Shown here: positions 7,273 to 13,963 of the stretch, one piece after another
Layout: every line of letters starts with the position of its first letter
Numbering within the stretch: the stretch's first letter is position 1
The notes under the pieces: model-generated
What the model saw: the letters and a program-made list of their open reading frames with translations, nothing else
The model's database searches: none
What the model was told of the DNA's origin: nothing
Program-made: the position numbers and the translations under genes
Assembly: GCA_021160355.1 (NCBI GenBank)
Contig: JAGHCS010000197.1
Coordinates: forward strand, 1-13,963
DNA length: 13,963 nt
Direction of reading: 5' to 3'
DNA from: Candidatus Cloacimonadota bacterium
Lineage (GTDB): Bacteria > Cloacimonadota > Cloacimonadia > JGIOTU-2

Positions 7273-7320
7273 ACCCTGATTAGTTGTCCTATAAAAAACC
7301 GTGTCAAGTTTTTGTTATAA
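7267..7320 (+). other. Possible 17-residue peptide reading frame behind a strong ribosome site
   Basis: AAAGGAGGG (7254-7262) sits four bases before ATG 7267, and the frame runs MRTLISCPIKNRVKFLL then TAA. The ribosome site is among the best in the window, but no good plus-strand promoter is visible and the peptide resembles no family I know. It could be a real micropeptide, the surviving start of a deleted gene, or an accident of an RNA acting on the opposite strand. The minus-strand RNA candidate would cover its ribosome site and start codon. Confidence 0.2.
7279..7307 (-). promoter_or_regulatory. Candidate minus-strand promoter for the small RNA
   Basis: On the minus strand, TTGACA (7307-7302, six of six) is followed after exactly 17 bases by ACTAAT (7284-7279, four of six matches to TATAAT). 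It lies between the two minus-strand terminators and predicts a start at about 7272. Confidence 0.38.
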
Positions 7321-7326
7321 TTTATT

Positions 7327-7362
7327 AAAAAAAATTCCCTCTTCAATAATAAAGAGGGAATT
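7327..7362 (-). terminator. Intrinsic terminator of the oxidoreductase operon
   Basis: On the minus strand a perfect 11-bp stem (AATTCCCTCTT at 7362-7352, AAGAGGGAATT at 7343-7333) with an eight-base loop leads into a T tract (through 7327). It begins 18 bases past the stop codon of the beta-subunit gene at 7380. The plus-strand continuation is not T-rich, so a role in ending comEC is doubtful. Confidence 0.87.
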
Positions 7363-7379
7363 ACAATTATATATCACAA

Positions 7380-8255
7380 TTATTCTAACTTCATTTCTAA
7401 AAGTGCATAGTTTTCATCTATGAAATTTTGAAGGTGCTGTACTTCATCTTCGTGTAAATGCTTGAACCTACCCTGGTACTTAAAATATTCTTTGATAGAT
7501 TTTCGTTCTTTAACTTTTATACTTTGCTTATAGTGTATTCCATCTGTGATTTCATAAAGAGGGAAGGAGTTTGTTTGAACTGCAAGCTTTGCAAGTTTGA
7601 TAGTATACCGAGGATCAGATTTCCAGCCTGTTGGACAGGGTGCGAGCACATGGATGAATTTAAAACCCCTCGTGTTCTTTGCTTTCTCAAGCTTCTTGCA
7701 AAAATCTTCGGGATATCCAACCGATGCAGTAGCAGCATAAGGAATTCGATGTGCCGCCATGATCTCGACTATGTTCTTCTTTGGCCCTTTTTTATAGTGC
7801 TTTACGGGAGTTGTTGTTGTCCATGCACCCTCAGGAGTTGCAGAACTTCGTTGTATACCTGTATTCATATATGCTTCATTATCATACACGATATAGGTAA
7901 TATCATCATTTCTCTCTGCAGCGCCGGAAAGCGCCTGTATCCCAATATCAAAGGTTCCACCATCACCTGCCCAGGCAACAACATTTGTGGTATCTTTTCC
8001 CTGCACCATCAGACCAGCCTTGATTCCTGATGCCATAATCGCGGCAGTCTCAAAGGCAGTATGAAAGAGGGGTACGTTTACAGCAGTATATGGAAAAGCA
8101 CCGTCTATCACTGCCCAACAACATGCGGGAATGGAAAGCATTGTATCTTTTCCAAACACCTTGAGCGCATAACGCATCGCAAGAGAACCACCACAACCCT
8201 GGCATGCAAGGTGACCGGGAGTCATTATTTCTCGTTCTGGAATTGTTAATCTCAT
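7380..8255 (-). CDS. porB: Pyruvate/2-oxoacid:ferredoxin oxidoreductase, beta subunit
   Basis: The beta subunit holds thiamine diphosphate and a [4Fe-4S] cluster in the enzyme that converts pyruvate and CoA to acetyl-CoA, CO2 and reduced ferredoxin. From the chosen start the protein has 291 residues. It shows the cluster cysteines in ACQGCGG (Cys18, Cys21), PACCW (Cys45/46) and APCPTGW (Cys207), and a diphosphate-binding region AGDGGTFDIG (97-106) through YDNEAYMNTG (124-133). The start is placed at 8255 rather than the in-frame ATG at 8273, because AAAGGAG lies between them seven bases before 8255. At 8255 the ATG also overlaps the alpha-subunit stop as ATGA. It is the last gene of the operon, 18 bases ahead of the terminator. 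The APCPTGW and PACCW blocks favour pyruvate as substrate, but a related 2-oxoacid cannot be excluded from sequence alone. Confidence 0.94.
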   Translation of the reverse strand: MRLTIPEREIMTPGHLACQGCGGSLAMRYALKVFGKDTMLSIPACCWAVIDGAFPYTAVNVPLFHTAFETAAIMASGIKAGLMVQGKDTTNVVAWAGDGGTFDIGIQALSGAAERNDDITYIVYDNEAYMNTGIQRSSATPEGAWTTTTPVKHYKKGPKKNIVEIMAAHRIPYAATASVGYPEDFCKKLEKAKNTRGFKFIHVLAPCPTGWKSDPRYTIKLAKLAVQTNSFPLYEITDGIHYKQSIKVKERKSIKEYFKYQGRFKHLHEDEVQHLQNFIDENYALLEMKLE

Positions 8256-9400
8256 AGTTTGACTCCTTTCCATATTAAATCATTTGGAGAATCATTTTTA
8301 AGTGCATCATTTGCCATATCCTTAATATCCTGTATTTTTACATCACGTCCGCCAAGTCCTGCAATATAGGAACGTACAGGAATATTCACTTCATTATATA
8401 ATGCAGATTTCAATTCCTGCGAGAATATACCTGAATAACCGGGCGAGATGTTCCTGTCGATCACAGCAAGCTTTTTCACGCCTTTGATCACTTCCAGGAT
8501 TTCCTTCTTGGGATAAGGGCGGATCACGCGAATTCGCAGATTGCCGACCTTTTTGCCTTCTGCACGAAGTTCGTCAACGGCTACATTTGTCGTTTCGGCA
8601 ATCGTGCCTGATGTGACAAGGATCAAGTCGGCATCCTCGCATCTATACGGATGGACAAGCTTATACGCTCTGCCGGTAAGCTTTTCATATTCTTTTCCAG
8701 CCTCTTTAATAACATCTACTGCTTTGTCCATAGCTTCCTGCATCTTATAGCGGAATTCATAATAGTATTCCTCAGCTGTGAGTGCACCAAATGAACGGGG
8801 ATCCTTCACATCAAGCTTATATTCTGGATTATAAGGCGGAAGATATTTATCAACAAGCTCAATGTCGGGCATATCAACTACTTCCACAGTGTGAGAGAGA
8901 AAGAATGCATCGAAAGAAATAAGTGTCGGTAACAAAACCTGCTCGCTTACTTTATATCCGATAATAGTTGAGTCTAGAATATCCTGCGCACTTGAAGCAT
9001 AGATCTGCATCCAACCGGTATCTCTTTGAGACAAGCTGTCATTCTGATCTGCCCAGATAGACCAACCGGGAGCCATCGCCCTGTTCACATTTGTCATGAC
9101 TATCGGAAGTCGGGCAAGTCCTGCCCAATGTAGCATTTCGTGCATGAGAGCCAAACCTTGAGCACTGGTCGCGGTATATGCCCTCGCCCCAGTTGCCGAT
9201 GCTCCGATACAGGCTGCCATTGCAGAGTGCTCAGACTCTACTTTGATAAATTTCGCATCAAGCTCACCATCTGCAACGATCTCTGACAATTTCTCAACTA
9301 TGAGCGTTTGGGGTGTGATTGGATACGCAGCAATTACTTGCACTCGTGAGAGTTGGGCACCCCAAGAAGCTGCAAAGTTTCCCATCATTGTCTTTTTCAT
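8252..9400 (-). CDS. porA: Pyruvate/2-oxoacid:ferredoxin oxidoreductase, alpha subunit
   Basis: The alpha subunit supplies the pyrimidine-binding part of the thiamine site and the CoA-interacting domain II. The 382-residue protein carries AAYPITPQT (24-32), KVESEHSAMAA (53-63) with the conserved glutamate, the TATSAQGLALMHEML block (76-90), and NVNRAMAPGWSIWADQNDS (104-122) followed by a glutamine-arginine pair (125-126), all characteristic of the PorA family. The second half (from about 220) is the transketolase C-terminal-like domain, ending in an IAGLGGRDV motif. The start at 9400 has AAGGAGGG a few bases upstream, and its ATGA overlaps the delta-subunit stop. The gene ends in another ATGA overlap with beta, so the subunits are translationally coupled. 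Length is normal for a separate alpha subunit rather than the large fused enzyme. Confidence 0.94.
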   Translation of the reverse strand: MKKTMMGNFAASWGAQLSRVQVIAAYPITPQTLIVEKLSEIVADGELDAKFIKVESEHSAMAACIGASATGARAYTATSAQGLALMHEMLHWAGLARLPIVMTNVNRAMAPGWSIWADQNDSLSQRDTGWMQIYASSAQDILDSTIIGYKVSEQVLLPTLISFDAFFLSHTVEVVDMPDIELVDKYLPPYNPEYKLDVKDPRSFGALTAEEYYYEFRYKMQEAMDKAVDVIKEAGKEYEKLTGRAYKLVHPYRCEDADLILVTSGTIAETTNVAVDELRAEGKKVGNLRIRVIRPYPKKEILEVIKGVKKLAVIDRNISPGYSGIFSQELKSALYNEVNIPVRSYIAGLGGRDVKIQDIKDMANDALKNDSPNDLIWKGVKL

Positions 9401-9702
9401 TTGCCCTCCTTTTCGTAACTAATTGCATCTTTGGGACACTCTTCCATACACATAAGACATCCTTTGCAATAATCATAATTGATGACAGGAAGTTCGTCCA
9501 CAATATCGATAGCAGGTTCAGGACAAATTTTCCAGCAGATGAAGCACTTTATACACTTTTCATAATCGATGATCGGGCGAACGTTGCGCCAGCTGCCTGT
9601 CTTGTTCTGAAGCATCGAGCCAAGCGCAGCAGGCATCGGAGGCATATCCTTCGCTCCAGTGATCTTAACAGGCTTATCATTCTTCTGAAATTTAATAACC
9701 AT
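9397..9702 (-). CDS. porD: Pyruvate/2-oxoacid:ferredoxin oxidoreductase, delta subunit (2x[4Fe-4S])
   Basis: The delta subunit is the ferredoxin-like electron wire of the complex. The 101-residue protein has two complete CxxCxxCxxxCP motifs: Cys50, 53, 56, 60 and Cys79, 82, 85, 89. The N-terminal half includes the usual GSWRNVRPIID lead-in (36-46). The ATG at 9702 is preferred to an upstream in-frame GTG at 9708, because AAAGGA stands seven bases before the ATG and only one base before the GTG. The ribosome site lies in the 13-base gap after the gamma-subunit stop. Both clusters appear fully ligated. Confidence 0.94.
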   Translation of the reverse strand: MVIKFQKNDKPVKITGAKDMPPMPAALGSMLQNKTGSWRNVRPIIDYEKCIKCFICWKICPEPAIDIVDELPVINYDYCKGCLMCMEECPKDAISYEKEGK

Positions 9703-9715
9703 ATTCACATCCTTT

Positions 9716-10267
9716 CTATCTGCTCGCTATTGCGTCATACGCTTGCTTTGCAGCGCGTTTGTTTGCTTCCTGAGATCGAGGAATAGAATTGTCTATTCCT
9801 TTAAAAACTGCGTCGATCTTAACAATACCTGTAAGCTTTGCAAAAGCCCCGACAATAGCGGTGTTCACAATAGGTGCTGTCCGGGAACCAAGTCTGTTTT
9901 GAACTGCAATTTCAGTCGCATCAACTGTATACACCTTATAATCATCTCCAAAATCATAAAACTCGGGCTTCTTATCAGAATTGATCAATATCCAACCACC
10001 CTTTTTCAGTCCCTTCGTAACATCAACGACCTCTATTAAGGTCGGATCAAGTACGATCACTCCATCCGGATTATAGATCTGTGACCTGATCTGTACCGGT
10101 TTATCATCAATTCTTGTAAAGGCTTCTACAGGAGCACCTCGCCGCTCAACACCGAACCGGGGAAATGCCTGAACATACTTTCCACCCTGAAAAGCAGCTT
10201 CTGCCAAGACAAAAGAAGCCTTTACCGCTCCTTGACCTCCTCGGCCATGCATACGGATTTCAATCAT
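9716..10267 (-). CDS. porC: Pyruvate/2-oxoacid:ferredoxin oxidoreductase, gamma subunit
   Basis: The gamma subunit of the four-subunit enzyme (183 residues). It shows the characteristic N-terminal HGRGGQGAVKA (7-17) and QAFPRFGVERRGAPV (33-47) blocks, then IVLDPTLIE (71-79), and a C-terminal NTAIVGAFAKLTG segment. AGGAGGA immediately precedes the ATG, so the start is secure. It is the first gene of the operon, and the order gamma-delta-alpha-beta is the one seen in organisms with separate subunits, such as Thermotoga and many archaea. In the 222-bp upstream gap a -10-like TACAAT lies at 10298-10293 on the minus strand, which would give a leader of about 20 bases, but I see no convincing -35 at the right distance from it. 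Confidence 0.94.
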   Translation of the reverse strand: MIEIRMHGRGGQGAVKASFVLAEAAFQGGKYVQAFPRFGVERRGAPVEAFTRIDDKPVQIRSQIYNPDGVIVLDPTLIEVVDVTKGLKKGGWILINSDKKPEFYDFGDDYKVYTVDATEIAVQNRLGSRTAPIVNTAIVGAFAKLTGIVKIDAVFKGIDNSIPRSQEANKRAAKQAYDAIASR

Positions 10268-10439
10268 GCTTCCTCCTGCATATTTTTTTAATATTGTATA
10301 AAAATGTGCTCTTCTGAGCTAGATAACAATCTGCGTTTTTTATGTCATCGAGAGAGAAACAATTCAAGATATTAATATCGACCATTCAATAAGTAGTTCC
10401 ATTCATATTTCGTTAAACAGAGTTCCTGCCTGTCCAAAT

Positions 10440-10462
10440 CTTTGTCAATAATTTTGACAAAG
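10440..10462. promoter_or_regulatory. Perfect palindrome in divergent control region
   Basis: CTTTGTCAA (10440-10448), five bases TAATT, then TTGACAAAG (10454-10462) form a perfect 9+9 bp inverted repeat. It contains a TTGACA box on each strand, pointing outward toward the deacetylase gene and toward the oxidoreductase operon. The size and symmetry suit a dimeric repressor site overlapping the -35 element; the factor is unknown. A second, 12-bp palindrome GATATTAATATC lies at 10368-10379 in the same gap. Nothing else recognisable was seen between 10268 and 10489. Confidence 0.45.
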
Positions 10463-10483
10463 AAAAAGCACTGCTCATTTTAA
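10454..10483 (+). promoter_or_regulatory. Candidate promoter of the deacetylase-uppP-scpB-holA operon
   Basis: A perfect TTGACA (10454-10459) is followed after 18 bases by TTTTAA (10478-10483), only a weak -10. The predicted start coincides with the ATG at 10490, meaning a leaderless message, and no ribosome site precedes that ATG. The -35 is inside the palindrome at 10440-10462. Confidence 0.33.
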
Positions 10484-10489
10484 GTCTAT

Positions 10490-11671
10490 ATGGCAAAAAA
10501 TCAACGCAAACGATATAAGAAGAAAATTTCAAAAAAGGAAGAAGATAACGCGCTCTTGAAATTTAAGAGCTTATTGATCATCGCCGTTTTTATCATCGTG
10601 GTATTCTTCATCTGGCAGGTGGTTATGTCTATAAAAAAATCACCTGAAGACGATACGCTTATTGTCACTGAAGAAACAACAGAAATACAGGGTGTCGGCA
10701 ATGTCATAGATTATGCTCTCGCGCGTCTTGAAATCCCGGATAAGTTTATAAAGACTTATGAGTTCGATGGAAAAACGTACAAAGAGATAACGATAAATTC
10801 CAATCAACTCAGCCTGACGATCAGCAATATTTTTATTACTGATAAGGTCGAAGAAAAGGGTGGGCAGATACTTAATGTAAGCGAATCTGATGACGGCAGT
10901 AAGATCGAAATGGAGATATTTGATCCTGCAACTAAACAGTATTTCATACTCATCCTTAAAAATGATACTAGTGGGCTCTATGACAAGATCACAGAACTCT
11001 CGATCATCATTGATGATTTTGGGTATTTCGCGGGACCTATGCTTGATGAATTTCTTGCTCTTAACAAAGCTATCACTTTTGCCATACTTCCCGATCTCTC
11101 ATACAGTGAAGAGGTCATGCAAAAAGCGTATAATCAGGGCAGAGAAACCATAATACATGTTCCTATGGAACCGGAAACGTACCCGAAAGACGACCCGGGC
11201 AAGAATGCGATCTATGTAGATCTCTCTGAAAATGAAATTACTAAAAGAATGAAGAGGTTCATCAAACAACTTCCCCTTTGCATCGGCGCGAATAATCATA
11301 TGGGCTCTCTCGCAACACAGCATGAGAATGTTATGAGACCTGTTCTCCAGGTTCTTAAAACAAACGATATGTGCTTCATAGACAGCCGCACCTCAGCGAA
11401 GACCGTGGGTTGCACATTGGCAGAAGACATGGAGGTGCCGACCTACCAACGGGACATCTTCCTCGATTCCGGAGAATATCCGGACAGGATTGCTGCAAAA
11501 ACAGAAAAAATATTAGATCTCGCTTTGCGCACGAACAAGATCGTCGTCATTTCTCACGCGAAAAAAAGCAGTCTTGATGAGTTGAAACAGATATTGAAAA
11601 ATCTTGAAGGAAATAATATCAAGCTCGTTCCAGTCACAGATATTGTCCTTCCGAAAGAGTATGTTCTATGA
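10490..11671 (+). CDS. Divergent polysaccharide deacetylase family protein (YibQ-like), membrane-anchored
   Basis: A 393-residue protein with a basic N-terminus, one hydrophobic helix (about residues 24-46) that should anchor it in the inner membrane, an acidic linker and a poorly conserved region to about 165, then a divergent polysaccharide deacetylase (YibQ/DUF610) domain. The domain shows SIIIDDFGY (171-179), AITFAILPDLSYSEE (194-208), IIHVPMEPE (221-229), GANNHMGS (266-273) and CFIDSRTSA (295-303), the family's usual conserved set. The fold is related to NodB-type deacetylases, but activity and substrate are not established for the family; cell-wall carbohydrate is a reasonable inference given uppP next to it. 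No Shine-Dalgarno sequence precedes the ATG at 10490. The stop overlaps the uppP start as ATGA. Confidence 0.87.
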   Translation: MAKNQRKRYKKKISKKEEDNALLKFKSLLIIAVFIIVVFFIWQVVMSIKKSPEDDTLIVTEETTEIQGVGNVIDYALARLEIPDKFIKTYEFDGKTYKEITINSNQLSLTISNIFITDKVEEKGGQILNVSESDDGSKIEMEIFDPATKQYFILILKNDTSGLYDKITELSIIIDDFGYFAGPMLDEFLALNKAITFAILPDLSYSEEVMQKAYNQGRETIIHVPMEPETYPKDDPGKNAIYVDLSENEITKRMKRFIKQLPLCIGANNHMGSLATQHENVMRPVLQVLKTNDMCFIDSRTSAKTVGCTLAEDMEVPTYQRDIFLDSGEYPDRIAAKTEKILDLALRTNKIVVISHAKKSSLDELKQILKNLEGNNIKLVPVTDIVLPKEYVL

Positions 11672-12465
11672 CCGCAATAAAAGCAATAATTCTTGGTGTC
11701 ATACAGGGACTTACCGAGTTTCTTCCGGTAAGCAGTTCCGGACATCTGGTGATCTTCCAGAAACTGCTGAGATTCAACGATCCTGGCGTGCTTTTTGAGA
11801 TCGCAGTTCACCTCGGCACACTTGTCGCCGTTATCATTTTTTTCAGGAAGGATATTTGGGAAATAATCCAATCCCTCTTTAACTGGAGAAAAGATGCCCC
11901 TGAAAATATAAAATATGCACACCACCTTCTTTTATATCTCTTCATAGCTTCGGCAATTACTGCAATCATTGGATTTAAGTTCAAGGATACTTTTGAAGCC
12001 CTTTTCGAGAACACAGTTCTAGTCGGCTTTATGCTGATCATCACGGGCGGTGTTCTCTTTGCGTCTGATAAAATAAAGAATACAACCAAGATAAAAATGA
12101 GTGTCTCCTCTTCACTGTTGGTGGGGCTTGCCCAGAGCATTGCGATTATTCCGGGAATTTCCCGCTCCGGAGCGACAATTACGACCGGCATTTTTACGGG
12201 CAGAACACGCAACCTGGCGACACGTTTTTCCTTCCTTCTTTCCATCCCCGCTATTCTTGGTGCAACTCTCCTGAAACTAAAAGATCTTCAGTCTGCAGTA
12301 TCATCTGGTGCTATGGGATTGAACTTTATTCTTGGAGGTATTTTTGCAGCAATTGTAGGATACTTTGCGATTGCATTTCTCATAAAAATGATCAAAAAAG
12401 CAAATCTGTTTTACTTCTCAATTTACTGCTGGATCCTCGGGCTCTTTACTATATTCTTCATTTAA
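11668..12465 (+). CDS. uppP: Undecaprenyl-diphosphate phosphatase
   Basis: UppP (BacA) is an integral membrane phosphatase that turns undecaprenyl diphosphate into the monophosphate used to carry wall precursors, and its overproduction confers bacitracin tolerance in other bacteria. The 265-residue protein carries both signature regions: GLTEFLPVSSSGH (14-26, with the catalytic glutamate and histidine) and IIPGISRSGAT (160-170, with the conserved serine and arginine). The remainder is a series of hydrophobic helices, and the length is normal. The ATG at 11668 overlaps the preceding stop by four bases, and a weak GAAAGAG lies upstream. Functionally it pairs with uppS about 9 kb away in the same window, which makes the diphosphate this enzyme consumes. 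Confidence 0.96.
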   Translation: MTAIKAIILGVIQGLTEFLPVSSSGHLVIFQKLLRFNDPGVLFEIAVHLGTLVAVIIFFRKDIWEIIQSLFNWRKDAPENIKYAHHLLLYLFIASAITAIIGFKFKDTFEALFENTVLVGFMLIITGGVLFASDKIKNTTKIKMSVSSSLLVGLAQSIAIIPGISRSGATITTGIFTGRTRNLATRFSFLLSIPAILGATLLKLKDLQSAVSSGAMGLNFILGGIFAAIVGYFAIAFLIKMIKKANLFYFSIYCWILGLFTIFFI

Positions 12466-12468
12466 ATT

Positions 12469-13065
12469 ATGACCCAAAATATTAAAAAATCTATCGAAGT
12501 AATTGTATTCGCTTCTGATAAGCCCATTTCGGCAGAGCAAATCGCTCATCACCTCGGCATTGAAGACAGCTCAGAAGTCGACAAGTTGATCGAGAAGCTG
12601 AATATCGAATATAGCGAACAGGGAAGAACCTTCTGCATTAGAAAGGTCGCTGGCGGATATAAGTTTGCGACTGATCGGCAGTTTTATCATCTCGTCGAAA
12701 AACTCTACGAAGAGAAAAAGGATGTTAACCTTACCGCTTCTGCTCTCGAAGTGCTTGCGATAATCGCATACCATCAGCCCATTACTCGACCAAAAGTAGA
12801 CGCAATACGTGGTGTAAACTCTCAATATCATATAAAAAATCTGCTGGAAGTAAAACTTGTCAAAATAACAGGAAGGATGAAAACCTTCGGTCGACCTCTC
12901 CTCTATGCGACGAGTGATAAATTCCTCGAATTCTTCGGGCTCAATGTAATCGAAGACCTTCCGAATCTCCACCAGATACGCGAACTCATGGCGACAGATA
13001 TTGCTGAACCGCAAAATATGAAGGAAGATCAGCTCGAGCTGATTGTTGAAGATTCTGATGAATAA
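12469..13065 (+). CDS. scpB: Segregation and condensation protein B
   Basis: ScpB is the winged-helix dimer that binds the ScpA kleisin and supports the SMC condensin in chromosome segregation. The 198-residue protein has two winged-helix units. The first is residues 5-80. The second contains TASALEVLAIIAYHQPITRP (89-108), AIRGVNS (112-118), LLEVKLVKITGR (125-136), FGRPLLYATSDKFLEFFGL (140-158) and EDLP (162-165), the family hallmark. A short acidic tail follows. The start at 12469 lies three bases after the uppP stop and has no clear Shine-Dalgarno sequence. The usual partner gene scpA is not directly upstream. The 3' end overlaps holA by eight bases. Confidence 0.94.
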   Translation: MTQNIKKSIEVIVFASDKPISAEQIAHHLGIEDSSEVDKLIEKLNIEYSEQGRTFCIRKVAGGYKFATDRQFYHLVEKLYEEKKDVNLTASALEVLAIIAYHQPITRPKVDAIRGVNSQYHIKNLLEVKLVKITGRMKTFGRPLLYATSDKFLEFFGLNVIEDLPNLHQIRELMATDIAEPQNMKEDQLELIVEDSDE

Positions 13066-13963
13066 AAAGCTCAAATACTGGGACTTTAAGGCAGAACTTC
13101 AGAAGGGAATCATTCATAATAATTATTTCTTCAATGATGAAGAAAGTTACCTGAAGGATAAAGCATTTCAACAACTTAAAGATACAGTGGTTCCATCTAA
13201 TTTAATGGATTTTAATTTCGAAATGTTTTTTGGGGAAGAGGCAAAAGCCAATGAAGTTATGGAAGCGCTGCAAAGCCCACCAATGCTTTCCGATAAAAAG
13301 CTCGTTATCCTCCGAAACTTTCAATCCATGCACATAACCTATAAGAAAAAAATCGTAGAATATCTTGAAAAACCCATTCCTGATGCAGTGTTCGTTATCG
13401 AAACAGATAAAGTAAATACCTGGTCCGGGATGTATGCCAAGATCGCAAAACTCGCCCATACTTATTATTTTTATCATCCATATAATGAGAGCGAAGCGAT
13501 CCGATTTCTCAGAGAGGAATCTGCTGCTCTTAATAAAACTATAGATAATGATGCTGCTCGTATTATGGTCGATTACATCGGGCTTAATTTCCAGGAACTT
13601 CATAGCGAACTTGAGAAAGTCGCCCTCTATTCTGCGGGCAGAGCTCAAATCACCTCCGAAGATGTTCAGGCATGTATCGGCATCTTAAAAGGCAACACTG
13701 TCTACGAGCTCCAAAATGCTTTATCACAACGCAATTTCCCCCAGGCAATGAAAGTGCTCGAGAATTTGATGGCTAATAATATGTCGCCAGTGCTTATTGT
13801 GATCATGCTCACGCGATTCTATACGACAATATGGGATATTCTCATCCAACAGTATCAGCAAAATAAAACCAAAACAGAGATTAAGCGTACTCTCGGCGGT
13901 TGGAGTGCAAAAGCTTTTATGAATTCTTCGGAATTCTATTCGCTTGAAAATTTTGAGCAGATA
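13058..13963 (+). CDS. holA: DNA polymerase III delta subunit (partial at window end)
   Basis: The delta subunit opens the sliding clamp as part of the replicative clamp loader. From the ATG at 13058, inside the end of scpB, an open frame of 302 codons runs without a stop to the window edge; the family is usually about 330-345 residues, so a few dozen are missing. Recognisable features are the N-terminal NNYFFNDEESYLKDKA block (the degenerate nucleotide-binding region), the NEVMEALQSPPMLSDKKLVIL segment typical of the family, and the FQELHSELEKVALYS helix. After that comes the C-terminal collar domain with ALSQRNFPQAMKVLENLM and a helix around LIVIMLTRFYTTIWD. The alternative minus-strand frame over 13202-13648 is a shadow. 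Identification rests on segment pattern rather than an exact catalytic motif, since delta does not hydrolyse ATP. Confidence 0.88.
   Translation, partial: MNKKLKYWDFKAELQKGIIHNNYFFNDEESYLKDKAFQQLKDTVVPSNLMDFNFEMFFGEEAKANEVMEALQSPPMLSDKKLVILRNFQSMHITYKKKIVEYLEKPIPDAVFVIETDKVNTWSGMYAKIAKLAHTYYFYHPYNESEAIRFLREESAALNKTIDNDAARIMVDYIGLNFQELHSELEKVALYSAGRAQITSEDVQACIGILKGNTVYELQNALSQRNFPQAMKVLENLMANNMSPVLIVIMLTRFYTTIWDILIQQYQQNKTKTEIKRTLGGWSAKAFMNSSEFYSLENFEQI

Noticed and set aside
7257..7364. Direct repeat of a GAGGGAATTA segment (about 7257-7267 and 7354-7363)
   Set aside because: The shared part is only about ten bases, one copy being a terminator arm; not enough to call a repeat element or attachment site.
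7458..8030. 190-codon open frame on the plus strand
   Set aside because: It is the complement of porB; the translation is cysteine-rich in an irregular way and has no family features.
13202..13648. 148-codon open frame on the minus strand
   Set aside because: The plus strand carries holA across the same bases with family-like segments and an overlapping start with scpB.

Overview
The window is a gene-dense chromosomal stretch (roughly 40% G+C by eye) from a bacterium that is probably anaerobic and diderm. The anaerobic reading rests on a four-subunit pyruvate/2-oxoacid:ferredoxin oxidoreductase. The diderm reading rests on a Spy/CpxP-like exported protein and a YibQ-type divergent polysaccharide deacetylase. 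I see no tRNA, rRNA, CRISPR array, insertion sequence, phage gene or obvious foreign island. The gene content would fit an uncultured anaerobic lineage such as Cloacimonadota, but that placement is an inference and cannot be settled without searches.

Layout. (1) 34-1374 (+): RarA/MgsA AAA+ ATPase. (2) 1504-2022 (+): small exported Met/His-rich Spy-like protein, followed by a clear intrinsic terminator at 2043-2070. (3) 2135-7210 (+): an apparent operon for the isoprenoid carrier, phospholipids and DNA uptake, uppS-cdsA-dxr-comEC. In it cdsA is broken by one in-frame TAA exactly at the conserved tyrosine of its catalytic signature. (4) 7211-7379: a 169-bp gap between convergent genes. It holds two minus-strand intrinsic terminators with a minus-strand promoter between them, so it looks like a free-standing small RNA gene of about 64 nt that carries a CCUCCUUU (anti-Shine-Dalgarno-like) stretch. 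(5) 10267-7380 (-): the oxidoreductase operon in the order gamma-delta-alpha-beta, with tight ATGA overlaps. (6) 10268-10489: a divergent control region with a perfect 9+9 bp palindrome that contains back-to-back TTGACA boxes. (7) 10490-13963 (+): divergent polysaccharide deacetylase, uppP, scpB and the start of holA, all overlapping or a few bases apart; holA runs off the window end.

How the genes fit together. Dxr commits carbon to the MEP isoprenoid pathway, UppS builds undecaprenyl diphosphate, and UppP converts it to the monophosphate that carries cell-wall precursors. CdsA would make CDP-diacylglycerol for phospholipids, and the deacetylase-family protein points to cell-wall carbohydrate processing. 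RarA, ScpB and HolA serve replication and chromosome segregation, and ComEC would carry transforming DNA across the inner membrane. The oxidoreductase is the central anaerobic link between pyruvate and acetyl-CoA plus reduced ferredoxin.

Most of the window is conventional housekeeping. The two observations that most deserve a second look are the nonsense codon in cdsA and the small RNA candidate at about 7209-7272 (-). A third, weaker pattern is that several promoter predictions place the transcription start at or only a few bases before the start codon.
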